In this document: in pieces, positions 25,365-33,577 of the stretch
How positions within the stretch are numbered: position 1 is the first letter of the stretch
Layout: each line of letters opens with the position of its first letter
Assembly: GCA_016715995.1 (NCBI GenBank)
Contig: JADJXF010000009.1
Span: forward strand, 310,001-374,000
Origin: Flavobacteriales bacterium
Lineage (GTDB): Bacteria > Bacteroidota > Bacteroidia > Flavobacteriales_F > PHOS-HE28
Length of the DNA: 64,000 bases
Direction: 5' to 3'
Translations under genes and position numbers: made by a program
Notes under the pieces: generated by a model
Database searches by the model: none
Told to the model about the DNA's origin: nothing
What the model saw: only the letters and a program-made list of their open reading frames with translations

Positions 25365-25784
25365 TTGTTGACGCGATTCGAAGAGGCACGGATTCGACGA
25401 AGGATTCAGCAGAAGTTTGGTGGTAAATGGTACCGAGATGATATGAACGAGTACCACGTAAAGCCTGAAGATCGGCACAAGCAGTTTGGGGTTTGCTTGA
25501 ATTTGGAGATTGATATCAGCGCAAAGTCTTTCCGAACCATTGAGATGAAGGTACGCTATGATAAATCCCGCGGCTTAGCGGAGGCTGTTATGGAGGTAAG
25601 AGGTGACCAACTGAACCATATCGAAGGACCATTTTCCTATACCGTGGAGACAGACCCTTGCTATGGTGATGCTGGTTGGTACCGCGTTCAATTGGTCGAG
25701 TCGAACAAACTGTATGTCTACTACGAAGGTTTGGGGCGCATGAAGCACATCTCTGGTTATGAGGTATGGAAGAAGAGGCAATAG
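25365..25784 (+). CDS. Hypothetical protein in low-GC island
   Basis: 139 residues if started at TTG 25365 (stop TAA just upstream in frame), or 113 from the ATG at 25443. The sequence is mixed alpha/beta with many aromatics (GKWYRDDMNEYHV, GWYRVQLVESNKLYVYYEGLG, HISGYEVWKKRQ). No signal peptide or membrane helix. I do not recognise a family. Codon use and GC content (near 45-50 percent) differ from the neighbours, a sign of recent acquisition along with the hicBA pair. Confidence 0.6.
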   Translation: MLTRFEEARIRRRIQQKFGGKWYRDDMNEYHVKPEDRHKQFGVCLNLEIDISAKSFRTIEMKVRYDKSRGLAEAVMEVRGDQLNHIEGPFSYTVETDPCYGDAGWYRVQLVESNKLYVYYEGLGRMKHISGYEVWKKRQ

Positions 25785-25845
25785 ACCTCCTCAATCTTGC
25801 GCCGGCTTACCGAATCTGCAATTCCCGATTCTCAATACTCTGTCT

Positions 25846-26073
25846 CTACTTCCTGAGCCATTTCGTAGGCGCATTATGGCGGTAGCGTTTACCATCGCAA
25901 ACACGGTCCCACACATCGAGGATGCTCTTTGAATTGTGCAGCGGCTCCTTGCCCGATTGCACCAAACGTCGGTTCCTCTTCCGCATGCGGCGATTTGCCA
26001 GTTGCTTATAGGCCCTGCCGCCATGGTGTTCCCAGTAGCCGAAAAATGGCTGGTGTTTTCTGGAACGGGACAT
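25846..26073 (-). CDS. Small basic orphan protein (MSRSRK-type)
   Basis: 75 residues from ATG 26073, or 84 from ATG 26100. It begins MSRSRKHQPFFGYWEHHGG and continues AYKQLANRRMRKRNRRLVQSG, ending ILDVWDRVCDGKRY. This layout (basic MSR-K start, NRR..R motif, late W-x-x-x-x-DGK) is one I have seen in scattered small hypothetical proteins of several phyla; function unknown. It lies in the low-GC stretch after hicBA and is convergent with the preceding hypothetical gene. Confidence 0.6.
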   Translation of the reverse strand: MSRSRKHQPFFGYWEHHGGRAYKQLANRRMRKRNRRLVQSGKEPLHNSKSILDVWDRVCDGKRYRHNAPTKWLRK

Positions 26074-26129
26074 GGCCTTGCCATTTGAATAGCACGGCAT
26101 GACGCAAGAATATCCGTGAGGGTTGTCCT

Positions 26130-26217
26130 TAGACCTCAGCAGGGTCCCACTCTAGACCTCAGCAGGGTGTCACCCGCTCCCGAGCGCTGGGCGTGTATTG
26201 CTAAATCTCAGCAGGAT
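26130..26217 (+). repeat. Three spaced copies of a 16-bp repeat
   Basis: TAGACCTCAGCAGGGT at 26130-26145 and identically at 26153-26168, with a diverged copy TAAATCTCAGCAGGAT at 26202-26217. They fill most of the 185-bp gap at the right edge of the low-GC island. No gene is seen here. Confidence 0.7.
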
Positions 26218-26285
26218 CTCGCGCCTTCAAGTACCCTGCGCCCTGTCCATCAATGCGCCGCTGCTTCCCGTACGCCGTTCGCACG

Positions 26286-27010
26286 TCAGTTCAGCTCCCG
26301 GAGCAGCGCCTTGTACTCGGGATTCTTGCTGAAGTGTTCCGCACCGAGGCCGATCACCACGCGCGCCGAATCCAGTTGACCGGAATCCTGCAGGTGTTCG
26401 GCATGACGGACCAAGCCTTCGCGCAGCAGGCGGCGCTGGTCGGTGGGGAGCCGCTCGATGTCCGGTATCGCCGCATAGGCCCGGTCGAAACCTTTCATGC
26501 TCTCTCCGGCATCGCGTGCCAGCCGCAGCTTCAGTTGGGTGAGGGCCAGTAGCTGCCAGCGGCGTTCTCGGGCTGGTATCCCGTCATCCGATCGAACTGG
26601 CGTTTGGCCTTGCTGTATTCACCCAGGTCCAGGTGCAGGAAGCCCGCATCCATCGCTGCGGTGTTCAGCTCCTGCCAATAGTCCGCGTAGTTGTTGAAGT
26701 AGGCCAGGCCCTTGTCCTTCTTGCGGAATTTCTCGGCGAACTTCAACGCTTCGCGGTGCGCGTTCTTGAATTCCGGATCCGAAGTGTACTTGTCCAGTCG
26801 GCTCATCTCATGCCAGCACATACTGCTGTAGAGGTATGGCAATGGATCGCGGCGCGTATCGTCCTTTTCGATGTACCGGGCGGCCTTGGCGATGCACTTC
26901 TCGTACTCCTCGTCCACATAGAGCACCAAGAGGTCATCGTACACATGGTCCTGCGCGGCGGCAGGTGTGAGCAGCAACAAGGCGGCGAGCATGATCGTCG
27001 GTCTTTGCAT
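26286..27010 (-). pseudogene. Secreted TPR-like protein split by a one-base deletion
   Basis: Starts at ATG 27010 with a clear signal peptide (MQRPTIMLAALLLLTPAAAQ), followed by helical TPR-like sequence (YDDLLVLYVDEEYEKCIAKAARYIEKDD, AAMDAGFLHLDLGEYSKAKRQFDRMTGYQPENAAG). The frame then ends at about 26531, but the next frame continues at once with WQLLALTQLKLRLARDAGES and MKGFDRAYAAIPDIERLP to a stop at 26286. The total length is 725 bases, one short of a multiple of three, so loss of one base near 26545 joins both parts into a protein of about 241 residues. Sequencing error or a real lesion cannot be told apart. Confidence 0.8.
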
Positions 27011-27080
27011 GGCATGTTGGATAGGGAGCGTGGGCCACAAGGATGGTGCCGACATGCCTGCGCAAACGCTCATCGCACCC

Positions 27081-27106
27081 GCTCCCGCGGATCTGCGATC
27101 CGTGGT
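27081..27106 (+). repeat. Short repeat left of the cupin gene
   Basis: Contains GCGGATCTGCGATCCGTGGT. A second direct copy with two changes is at 27551-27577, and a partial inverted copy (ACCACGGATCGCGG) at 27652-27665. The copies bracket the cupin gene. Confidence 0.6.
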
Positions 27107-27115
27107 CTAGCATCT

Positions 27116-27487
27116 TCAGTCACCTGTCGGCTTTATCGCACTCGTCTCCACCATCAGCACCACGGTTTTCTTCGGTGCGCGCGGGCGATGCATCACGCCT
27201 TTGGTGATGGTAACGCCTTGCTGCGGGTTCAACTCGATCGTGCGGTCCTCCAGGTCGATCAGCAATTGACCTTCCAGCACGAAGAAGAACTCGTCGTCAT
27301 CCTCGTGCTTGTGCCAGTGGAAGTCCCCTTCCAGCATGCCCAGACGCACCACGCTGTCGTTCACTTGCGTCAGCGTTCGGTTGGCCCACTTCACCTGCGT
27401 GGCGGCAACAATCGTGGGTACATCTATGCGCTCAAGGTGCGGGTATTGCACGGCCAGGTCGATATCGTAGGTCGTCGGTCGGTCCAT
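27116..27487 (-). CDS. Cupin-domain protein
   Basis: 123 residues with both cupin motifs: motif 1 HWHKHEDDDEFFFVLEGQL and motif 2 around GVTITKGVMHRPRAP. The His and Glu residues for a metal site are present. Such small single-domain cupins bind or modify small ligands; the role here is unknown. It stands alone between short repeats. Confidence 0.9.
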   Translation of the reverse strand: MDRPTTYDIDLAVQYPHLERIDVPTIVAATQVKWANRTLTQVNDSVVRLGMLEGDFHWHKHEDDDEFFFVLEGQLLIDLEDRTIELNPQQGVTITKGVMHRPRAPKKTVVLMVETSAIKPTGD

Positions 27488-27550
27488 CGTTTCCGTATTT
27501 CGTCATCCCGGCCTTGGGGCCGGATCGTACCAAGGTATTCCATGGTCACG

Positions 27551-27665
27551 GCTCCCCGCGGACCCGCGATCCGTGGTTTCCTCACTCCTCCCGATTCCGC
27601 AAATGCGGACAGGTCATGCGATTCTGTGGTCACGCTTCGAGCCATTCCGTCACCACGGATCGCGG
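27551..27665 (+). repeat. Second direct copy and inverted partial copy of the repeat at 27081
   Basis: 27551-27577 is the direct copy (GCGGACCCGCGATCCGTGGT core); 27652-27665 is the inverted part. They lie in the 180-bp gap upstream of the cupin gene, which holds no other feature that I can support. Confidence 0.55.
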
Positions 27666-27667
27666 CT

Positions 27668-28419
27668 TCAATAGCCCACTAGCCGCACGACGCTCACCCG
27701 GCCATCGCGGTGCATGGCGCGCACCACATAGGTGCCAGCGTTGCTCGGTGAGAGGATCGACCGTATTGCCCCGCTGTATTGCGCAACGATCCTGCCGGTG
27801 GCATCGAGGACGTCGATGCTGCGAAGCGCATCCGCGCTTTCCACGCGGATCGGCCCACCATTGCTGGGGTTGGGAAAGAGCGAGATGCCTGAAGCGCTTG
27901 TGCCATCGCCGACTGACATGGCGCCGGGGCAGAGAGGCAGCAGCTGATGCACCTGCATGTCCACGCCGCTGAGGCCGCCCTGCACTTGGAACGAGAGGCG
28001 GATCCAGCCAGTCTGCGCGCCACGGCGATAGGCGATGTACTGGTTGTCGATGGTGACTGGTCCAATAGCCGTGAATCCGCCGAAGTCGCCGAGCACGATC
28101 TGTACTTGGGCCGTTGTAGGTAGCCCGTGGCCATGTCAGCGCAGACCTCGATGTCGTCATCCACGAAGCGCAGCACCGCGACGTTGGGCCCGTCCACCTC
28201 AGGCGCGCCGCGGTAGAGCACAGCCTTAGCATCGTGGAAATCGTCGCAATCGAATTCGATCGAGGAAGAGTCGGCGGTAAACGGAATCGTCAGCGTGATG
28301 TCCACGTTCACATCCATGGCGCTCATGCCATCGGGCACTTCGCCCGCTAGGAGCTGGGCGTTCGCTGGCGCGCAAACGAGGAGAAGAACGCTGCAGAGGA
28401 TGAGTAGGCGTGCTTTCAT
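27668..28419 (-). pseudogene. T9SS type A secreted protein split by a one-base deletion
   Basis: ATG 28419 opens a signal peptide (MKARLLILCSVLLLVCAPANA). The first frame runs LLAGEVPDGMSAMDVNVDITLTIPFTADSSS... to VCADMATG. The next frame continues LPTTAQVQIVLGDFGGFTAIGPVTIDNQYIAYRR through a typical type A sorting domain (ISLFPNPSNGGPIRVES, IDVLDATGRIV, AGTYVVRAM) to the stop at 27668. Total length 752 is one base short of a codon multiple, so a single deletion near 28122 explains the break. The restored protein would have about 250 residues. Confidence 0.8.
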
Positions 28420-28518
28420 GTTGCGATGGATGGAAGGTGTGGCTTCGTGGATCAACCGGAAGACGATGACCCGGCCGCAGGCGCTGCCCGGAAGGCGGGC
28501 CTGGGCCTCGAGGGAGGC

Positions 28519-28887
28519 TCAAACGCTCCGGTGCCCGATGACCTGGATGATGCCGAGCCCGGATATCACCACTTGCATCCAATGGAAGGGGTCGGTCATG
28601 ATCACCTGCACCACGATCCAGATGATTGTGCCCAGCCCGAGGGCGAGCGCAGCGCGGGAAGCATGGGCCGAGTGCCGAAGCGTGAGGACCAGACCCACGG
28701 CATGACCGACGCCGAGCACACCGAAGAGGAGGAGCCCCGGCCAGAAGAAATCGGTGAACGGCGAATTGGTCAGCGAGTCCAAGGGCAGCTGTATCAAGCG
28801 ACCGTCGGGCGCCAGCATGAGCATCAATCCGCACGGGATGGCGCTCACGGCCATGAGGCCCTGCGCGATGATGACGGCGATCCGCAT
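28519..28887 (-). CDS. Small four-helix membrane protein
   Basis: About 122 residues from ATG 28887 (an earlier ATG at 28905 is possible). Four hydrophobic segments: IIAQGLMAVSAIPCGLMLML, FFWPGLLLFGVLGVGHAVGLVL, ALALGLGTIIWIVVQVIM and VVISGLGIIQVI. The layout, with APDGRLIQLPLDSLTNSPF after helix 1, fits a family of small uncharacterised Bacteroidota membrane proteins. Function unknown. Confidence 0.7.
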   Translation of the reverse strand: MRIAVIIAQGLMAVSAIPCGLMLMLAPDGRLIQLPLDSLTNSPFTDFFWPGLLLFGVLGVGHAVGLVLTLRHSAHASRAALALGLGTIIWIVVQVIMTDPFHWMQVVISGLGIIQVIGHRSV

Positions 28888-29026
28888 GCGGCAAATGTTC
28901 GCCATCTCCGGGAACAGCACATGACTTTCCGCAGTTGCGGACTTATGCGCAAACGGCTGTTGCCGAATTGCCGGTCACGGCGAAGGAGGCATTCTTCTCT
29001 GGCGATTCCTTTGCCAGACGACTCAC

Positions 29027-29632
29027 ATGCCGCGCAAGTCCGCCCCCGACGCGCTGACGCTCTTCGATGCGCTGGTGTACACCCGCCTGTACCGGGTGGC
29101 CATCGATCCACCGAGCGCCGCGCACGCGTGGGTGATGCAAGTGAGGCATCAGCTGCGCGAGCGGATCGGTGTCTTCGACGGATTCTATCGCATACCGGGC
29201 GTCGCGCTGCTGGAGGCCGACCTGCCGCCAGAGTATGAACGGCCGCTGTCCGACGCCGTTGCGCGCGGAAGCGATGGGCTCCACGGCTTCGGGCTGCGCC
29301 TCGAGGGCATCGCCCATTCCGCCGACCGCAAGTGCATCCACATCGCAGTGCAGGGCGATGCGGCCCTCGCGCGGCTCCGCGACGGGGTGGCGGATCATGT
29401 GCGGGCCAACCGACGCATCCGCAAGGTGGGCGTGGATGTGGTGCCGGAACCGCGGCTGGTGATCGCCAGCGGATTGAAGGCCGCGCAGTTCGAGGCGGCA
29501 TGGGCGCTGCTCGAAGGCGAGGCCTTCTCCGCCGCTCACCGCGTGAACGATCTGGTGCTGCTGCGGCGCGAGTGGGACGACACCTCCCTGGACGAGCACG
29601 TGCGCACCTTCCGGCTGGGGCCGATGGGCTGA
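29027..29632 (+). CDS. 2H phosphoesterase / 2'-5' RNA ligase-like protein lacking catalytic His
   Basis: 201 residues whose second half aligns by eye with Bacteroidota 2'-5' RNA ligase-like proteins: RLVIASGLKAAQFEAAWALLEG then VNDLVLLRREW. In active members the second motif reads HxTx (PHITIA); here it is PRLVIA, with Arg in place of His. The first motif region (KCIHIAV) has a His but not the HxTx pattern. The protein is therefore probably a binding-only relative. It lies 10 bases upstream of a promoter box for the next gene. Confidence 0.65.
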   Translation: MPRKSAPDALTLFDALVYTRLYRVAIDPPSAAHAWVMQVRHQLRERIGVFDGFYRIPGVALLEADLPPEYERPLSDAVARGSDGLHGFGLRLEGIAHSADRKCIHIAVQGDAALARLRDGVADHVRANRRIRKVGVDVVPEPRLVIASGLKAAQFEAAWALLEGEAFSAAHRVNDLVLLRREWDDTSLDEHVRTFRLGPMG

Positions 29633-29642
29633 CCCTGCGGGT

Positions 29643-29650
29643 TACTTTTG
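29643..29650 (+). promoter_or_regulatory. -7 element (TACTTTTG) upstream of the mutL operon
   Basis: Exact TAnnTTTG match 28 bases before the ATG of the small membrane protein that precedes mutL. Confidence 0.55.
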
Positions 29651-29678
29651 GCGCGTGCAGGCACCGAAGCTCCCCACG

Positions 29679-29960
29679 ATGTTCAGCCTCTTCCGTCAGC
29701 GGAGGCTGCGGGGCTTCGATTACACGCCGCGCTACTACGATGCCGCCAAGGAGGCTCGCGATGAGCGGCGGAAGCGCGCCACCGGTGGCCCAGCCGATCC
29801 GGAGGCCCTCCGCGAGCGGCTCCGCCATAGCTGGCAGCGCGAGGGAAGCGACCGCTCCAGCGTGATGCGGCTGGCGGTGATCATGGGCCTGGTGTGCGCG
29901 ATCCTCTTCTTCATCATCAAGGGCTTCGGCCTGCTCCAGCATTTCGCATGGCCGACCTGA
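29679..29960 (+). CDS. Small single-pass membrane protein preceding mutL
   Basis: 93 residues from ATG 29679. Basic N-terminus with FDYTPRYYDAAKEARDERRKR, a pattern seen in short proteins next to mutL in Flavobacteriales, then one C-terminal membrane helix (LAVIMGLVCAILFFIIKGFGLL). The stop overlaps the start of mutL by 13 bases, so the two are co-translated. Function unknown. Confidence 0.8.
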   Translation: MFSLFRQRRLRGFDYTPRYYDAAKEARDERRKRATGGPADPEALRERLRHSWQREGSDRSSVMRLAVIMGLVCAILFFIIKGFGLLQHFAWPT

Positions 29961-31786
29961 TCAGGCTGCTGCCCGACCATGTGGCCAACCAGATCGCCGC
30001 CGGCGAGGTCGTGCAACGGCCCGCGAGCGTGGTGAAGGAACTGCTGGAGAACAGCGTGGACGCCGGCGCGTCGCGCATCACGTTGGTGGTGAAGGACGCT
30101 GGCCGCACCCTGGTGCAGGTCACCGACGACGGCAAGGGCATGAGTCCGACCGATGCGCGCCTTTGCTTCGAGCGTCACGCCACCAGCAAGATCCGCCAGG
30201 CCGACGACCTCGGCGCGATTCGCACCAAGGGCTTCCGGGGCGAGGCGCTGGCGAGCATCGCCGCCATCGCGCAGGTGGAGCTGCGGACGCGCGAGCACGA
30301 CCAGGAGCTGGGCACGCGCGTGCTCATCGAAGGCAACCGCGTGCGCGCGCAGGAGCCCATCGCGGGGCAGGAGGGCACTAGCATCAGCGTGCGAAGCCTG
30401 TTCTACAACACGCCCGCGCGCCGCCAGTTCCTCAAGAGCGATAGCGTGGAGATGCGGCATGTGCTCGATGAGTTCAACCGCATCGCGCTGGCGCATCCCG
30501 ATATCGGATTCCGGCTGGTGAGCAACGACCGGGAGGAGTTCAACCTGCCGCCGGGCAGTCCCGATGCGCCGTATGGCGCCAGCATGCGGCAACGGATCAC
30601 CGGCCTCTTCGGCCGCCGCTACGACGAGCGGCTGGTGCCGGTGGAGGAGGGCACGGATATCGTCTCGGTGCGCGGCTTTGTGGGCAAGCCCGAATTCGCG
30701 CGGCGATCGCGCGGCGAGCAGTTCTTCTTCGTGAATCGCCGCTTCATCCGCAGCAGCTACCTGGAGCATGCCGTGCGCCGTGCCTATGAGGAGCTCATCA
30801 CCGCCGACAGCTATCCCGGCTGGTTCCTCTTCGTGGACCTCGACCCTGCGCAGATCGACATCAACATCCATCCGACGAAGACCGAGATCAAATTCCGCGA
30901 TGATCGCGCAGTGTACGCCATCGTGCATGCCGCCGTGCGCCGCGCGCTGGGGCGCTTCAACATCGTGCCCAGCCTCGATTTCGAGCCGGAGCCCGCCATG
31001 ATCGCCGCGATGGGCGGCGGCGGCTCGGCCCCTGCCTGGCGCCCCACCGACCTCGGCGCATTCACCGCGCCGCCGCGCCCGAGCCCCGAGGGCTGGCAGA
31101 AGCTCTTCGACATGGGCATGGCCTCGCCGGTGGACGACGGTCCCACGGTGGGCTCAGCCACTAGCGTGCTGCCAGTGGAGGACCGTGTGCTGCCCTCCCG
31201 CGAAGGGGAGGAGGCGGGCTCCGAGCGGCCGGTCTTCCAGTTGCACGGCCGCTACATCGTGGCGCAGGTCCGCAGCGGTGTGCTCGTGGTGGACCAGCAC
31301 CGCGCGCATGAGCGTGTGCTCTACGAGCGCAACCTGAAGCTCCTCGCGCAAGGTGTCGGCATGTCGCAGACGGAGCTGTTCCCGCGGCACATCGAACTGG
31401 CCGCTGCCGACCTCGCGTTGGTGGAGGGTGTGCTGCCCGAGCTGCGCAGCATGGGCCTCGACCTGGAGCTCTTCGGCGGCCGCACCGTGCAGGTGAACGG
31501 CATGCCCGCCGAAGCGGCCGATGAGGATCCCGCCCGGTTGCTGGAGCAGTTGCTGGAGCAGTTGCGGTCGGCGGGCAGCGCGTTGCGCAACGAGCGCCAC
31601 CCGGTGCTCGCGCGCGGCATGGCGCGCAGCATGGCCATCCGCCCAGGACGGGTGCTCGCCACCGCCGAGATGCATGGCCTCATCGACCGGCTCTTCGCCT
31701 GCGAGCAGCCCACGCGCACGCCCGGCGGCAAGCCCGTGCTCTTCACCCTCACGCTTCACGAGCTCGACCAACGATTCGAACGCTGA
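29948..31786 (+). CDS. mutL: DNA mismatch repair protein MutL
   Basis: 612 residues from ATG 29948 (MADLIRLLPDHVANQIAAGEVVQRP). GHKL ATPase motifs: ENSVDAGA, DDGKGM, ERHATSKI, TKGFRGEAL. The C-terminal domain carries DQHRAHERVLYE near residue 449, the metal-binding endonuclease-type motif with Arg at the fourth position, so it is probably a nicking MutL as in species without MutH. The start overlaps the preceding small gene and the TGA overlaps the ATG of a rhomboid gene by one base (TGATG). Confidence 0.97.
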   Translation: MADLIRLLPDHVANQIAAGEVVQRPASVVKELLENSVDAGASRITLVVKDAGRTLVQVTDDGKGMSPTDARLCFERHATSKIRQADDLGAIRTKGFRGEALASIAAIAQVELRTREHDQELGTRVLIEGNRVRAQEPIAGQEGTSISVRSLFYNTPARRQFLKSDSVEMRHVLDEFNRIALAHPDIGFRLVSNDREEFNLPPGSPDAPYGASMRQRITGLFGRRYDERLVPVEEGTDIVSVRGFVGKPEFARRSRGEQFFFVNRRFIRSSYLEHAVRRAYEELITADSYPGWFLFVDLDPAQIDINIHPTKTEIKFRDDRAVYAIVHAAVRRALGRFNIVPSLDFEPEPAMIAAMGGGGSAPAWRPTDLGAFTAPPRPSPEGWQKLFDMGMASPVDDGPTVGSATSVLPVEDRVLPSREGEEAGSERPVFQLHGRYIVAQVRSGVLVVDQHRAHERVLYERNLKLLAQGVGMSQTELFPRHIELAAADLALVEGVLPELRSMGLDLELFGGRTVQVNGMPAEAADEDPARLLEQLLEQLRSAGSALRNERHPVLARGMARSMAIRPGRVLATAEMHGLIDRLFACEQPTRTPGGKPVLFTLTLHELDQRFER

Positions 31787-32553
31787 TGCAGTACCGCACC
31801 GGCCCTTTGCAGCACACGCCCACCGTGGTGAAGAACCTGGTGATCATCAACGCGCTCGTGTATCTCGTGAAGTACCTCGGCCGGGGGCAGTTCCTCGGCT
31901 TCGACATGGACGACGCGCTCGGCCTGCACTACATCAGCTCCCCTGAGTTCAGGCCGTGGCAGCTGGTGACGCACATGTTCATGCACGGAGGTTTCTGGCA
32001 CCTCTTCATGAACATGTTCGGCCTCTTCATGCTCGGTTCGCCGCTCGAGTACCGATGGGGCTCCAAGCGCTTCCTCACGTACTACATGCTCTGCGGGATC
32101 GGTGCCGGCATCCTCAACATGGGCGTGCAGGCATGGGAGTACCATCAGCTCACTGAATGGATGGCCGCCACCGACATCGCCGCGGTGCGCGCGCAGGGCG
32201 CCGATGCGCTGATCGACCTGTGGCACGGTGGCACGGGCTTCGGCGATGAGGCCATGAACCAGCTCGCCGGCCTGCTCTTCATCGATTTGGTCGGCGCATC
32301 GGGCGCGGTCTTCGGAATCCTGCTGGCCTTCGGCATGCTCTACCCGAACGTGGAGCTAATCCTCTTCCCGCTGCCCATCCCCATCAAGGCGAAGTACTTC
32401 GTGGCGCTCTACGGCGCGTATGAGCTGTACGCCGGATACGCAGGGATCATGGGCCGCGGCAGCGACAACGTGGCCCACTTCGCGCACATCGGCGGGCTGG
32501 TGGTGGGCTTCGTGATCCTCATGATCTGGAAACGACGGCTCCCGCATACGTGA
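31786..32553 (+). CDS. Rhomboid-family intramembrane serine protease (first of two)
   Basis: 255 residues, about six helices. The catalytic Ser lies in VGASGAVFGIL (GxSG, near residue 171) and the catalytic His in AHFAHIGGLVVGF. The usual HGGFWHLFMNM block in helix 2 is present (two His and Asn of the oxyanion site). There is an inserted loop of about 50 residues between helices 3 and 4 (residues about 110-160). Cuts membrane helices of unknown substrates. Coupled to mutL by a one-base overlap. Confidence 0.95.
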   Translation: MQYRTGPLQHTPTVVKNLVIINALVYLVKYLGRGQFLGFDMDDALGLHYISSPEFRPWQLVTHMFMHGGFWHLFMNMFGLFMLGSPLEYRWGSKRFLTYYMLCGIGAGILNMGVQAWEYHQLTEWMAATDIAAVRAQGADALIDLWHGGTGFGDEAMNQLAGLLFIDLVGASGAVFGILLAFGMLYPNVELILFPLPIPIKAKYFVALYGAYELYAGYAGIMGRGSDNVAHFAHIGGLVVGFVILMIWKRRLPHT

Positions 32554-32593
32554 TGCGCCCGCTACGTTCCTTCCACGGACCGATCTTTACGAC

Positions 32594-33481
32594 ATGTTCG
32601 AGGACCTGAAGCGGCAATGGCGGAGCGGCGGCATGGTGATCCGCCTGATCCTGGTCAATGCGGGCGTGTTCGTGGCGCTGCATTTGATCAACCTGCCGTT
32701 CTGGGCGATGCGCGAGCAAGGACCGGATATCCTAGGCTGGTTGTGGAGCACCAGCAACCTGGGCGAGCTGCTCTACCGCCCATGGACGGTGATCACGTAC
32801 ATGTTCACGCATTGGGGCTTCGGCCACATTTTCTTCAATCTGCTCATGCTTTGGTTCATGGGCCGCTTGTTCGAGGACCTGCTCGGCGGCAAACGCGTGC
32901 TGGGCACTTACATCCTGGGCGGCCTCAGCGGCTTCCTTTTCTACTTGGTGAGCTACAACCTACTGCCGGTATTCGATGGCCATGCGGCTACGAGCACGAT
33001 CCTTGGTGCATCGGCCTCGGTGATGGCCGTCCTCGTGGGCATTGCCGCGTACCGTCCCGACTACGAGGTGCGGCTGCTGCTCTTCGGCACGGTCAGGCTG
33101 AAGTGGATTGCTGTGGTGCTCGTGGTGATCGACCTCGTGAGCGTGCAGGATGGGCAGAACAGCGGCGGCCACCTCGCGCACCTCGGTGGCGCGCTCTATG
33201 GCTACCTCGCTTCCATGCAATTGCGCAAGGGTAACGACTGGTCCCTCGGTTTCGTGAACGGATTGGAGCGCATCACGGGCCTCTTCCGCAGGAAACGCGG
33301 TCCGCGCCTGCGGGTGGAGAAGGCCTTCGCCGGTGGCAAGCGCATGAGCGATGCGGCATTCAACCAGCACAAGAACAATCAGCAAGCGCGCATCGATACG
33401 ATCCTGGACAAGATCAGCCGCAGCGGGTATGACAGCCTGAGCAAGGATGAGAAGGATTTTCTTTTCAAGGCTGGGAAGTAG
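32594..33481 (+). CDS. Rhomboid-family protease with C-terminal DUF6576-like tail (second of two)
   Basis: 295 residues. Catalytic Ser in LGASASVMAVL (near residue 139) and His in GHLAHLGGALYGY (near 196); HWGFGHIFFNLLMLWF is the helix-2 block. After the membrane domain there is a soluble tail ending RIDTILDKISRSGYDSLSKD, followed by EKDFLFKAGK, the DUF6576 pattern common in Bacteroidota rhomboids. It follows the first rhomboid by 40 bases. Substrates unknown. Confidence 0.95.
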   Translation: MFEDLKRQWRSGGMVIRLILVNAGVFVALHLINLPFWAMREQGPDILGWLWSTSNLGELLYRPWTVITYMFTHWGFGHIFFNLLMLWFMGRLFEDLLGGKRVLGTYILGGLSGFLFYLVSYNLLPVFDGHAATSTILGASASVMAVLVGIAAYRPDYEVRLLLFGTVRLKWIAVVLVVIDLVSVQDGQNSGGHLAHLGGALYGYLASMQLRKGNDWSLGFVNGLERITGLFRRKRGPRLRVEKAFAGGKRMSDAAFNQHKNNQQARIDTILDKISRSGYDSLSKDEKDFLFKAGK

Positions 33482-33577
33482 ATCAGCGGGCAGTTGGCAG
33501 GGTCAGTAGGGAGTTAGCAATGATCCTCCTTCATTTCCATTCTCCATTCATCCTCTCGCAATCGTTGATCTGATCGC

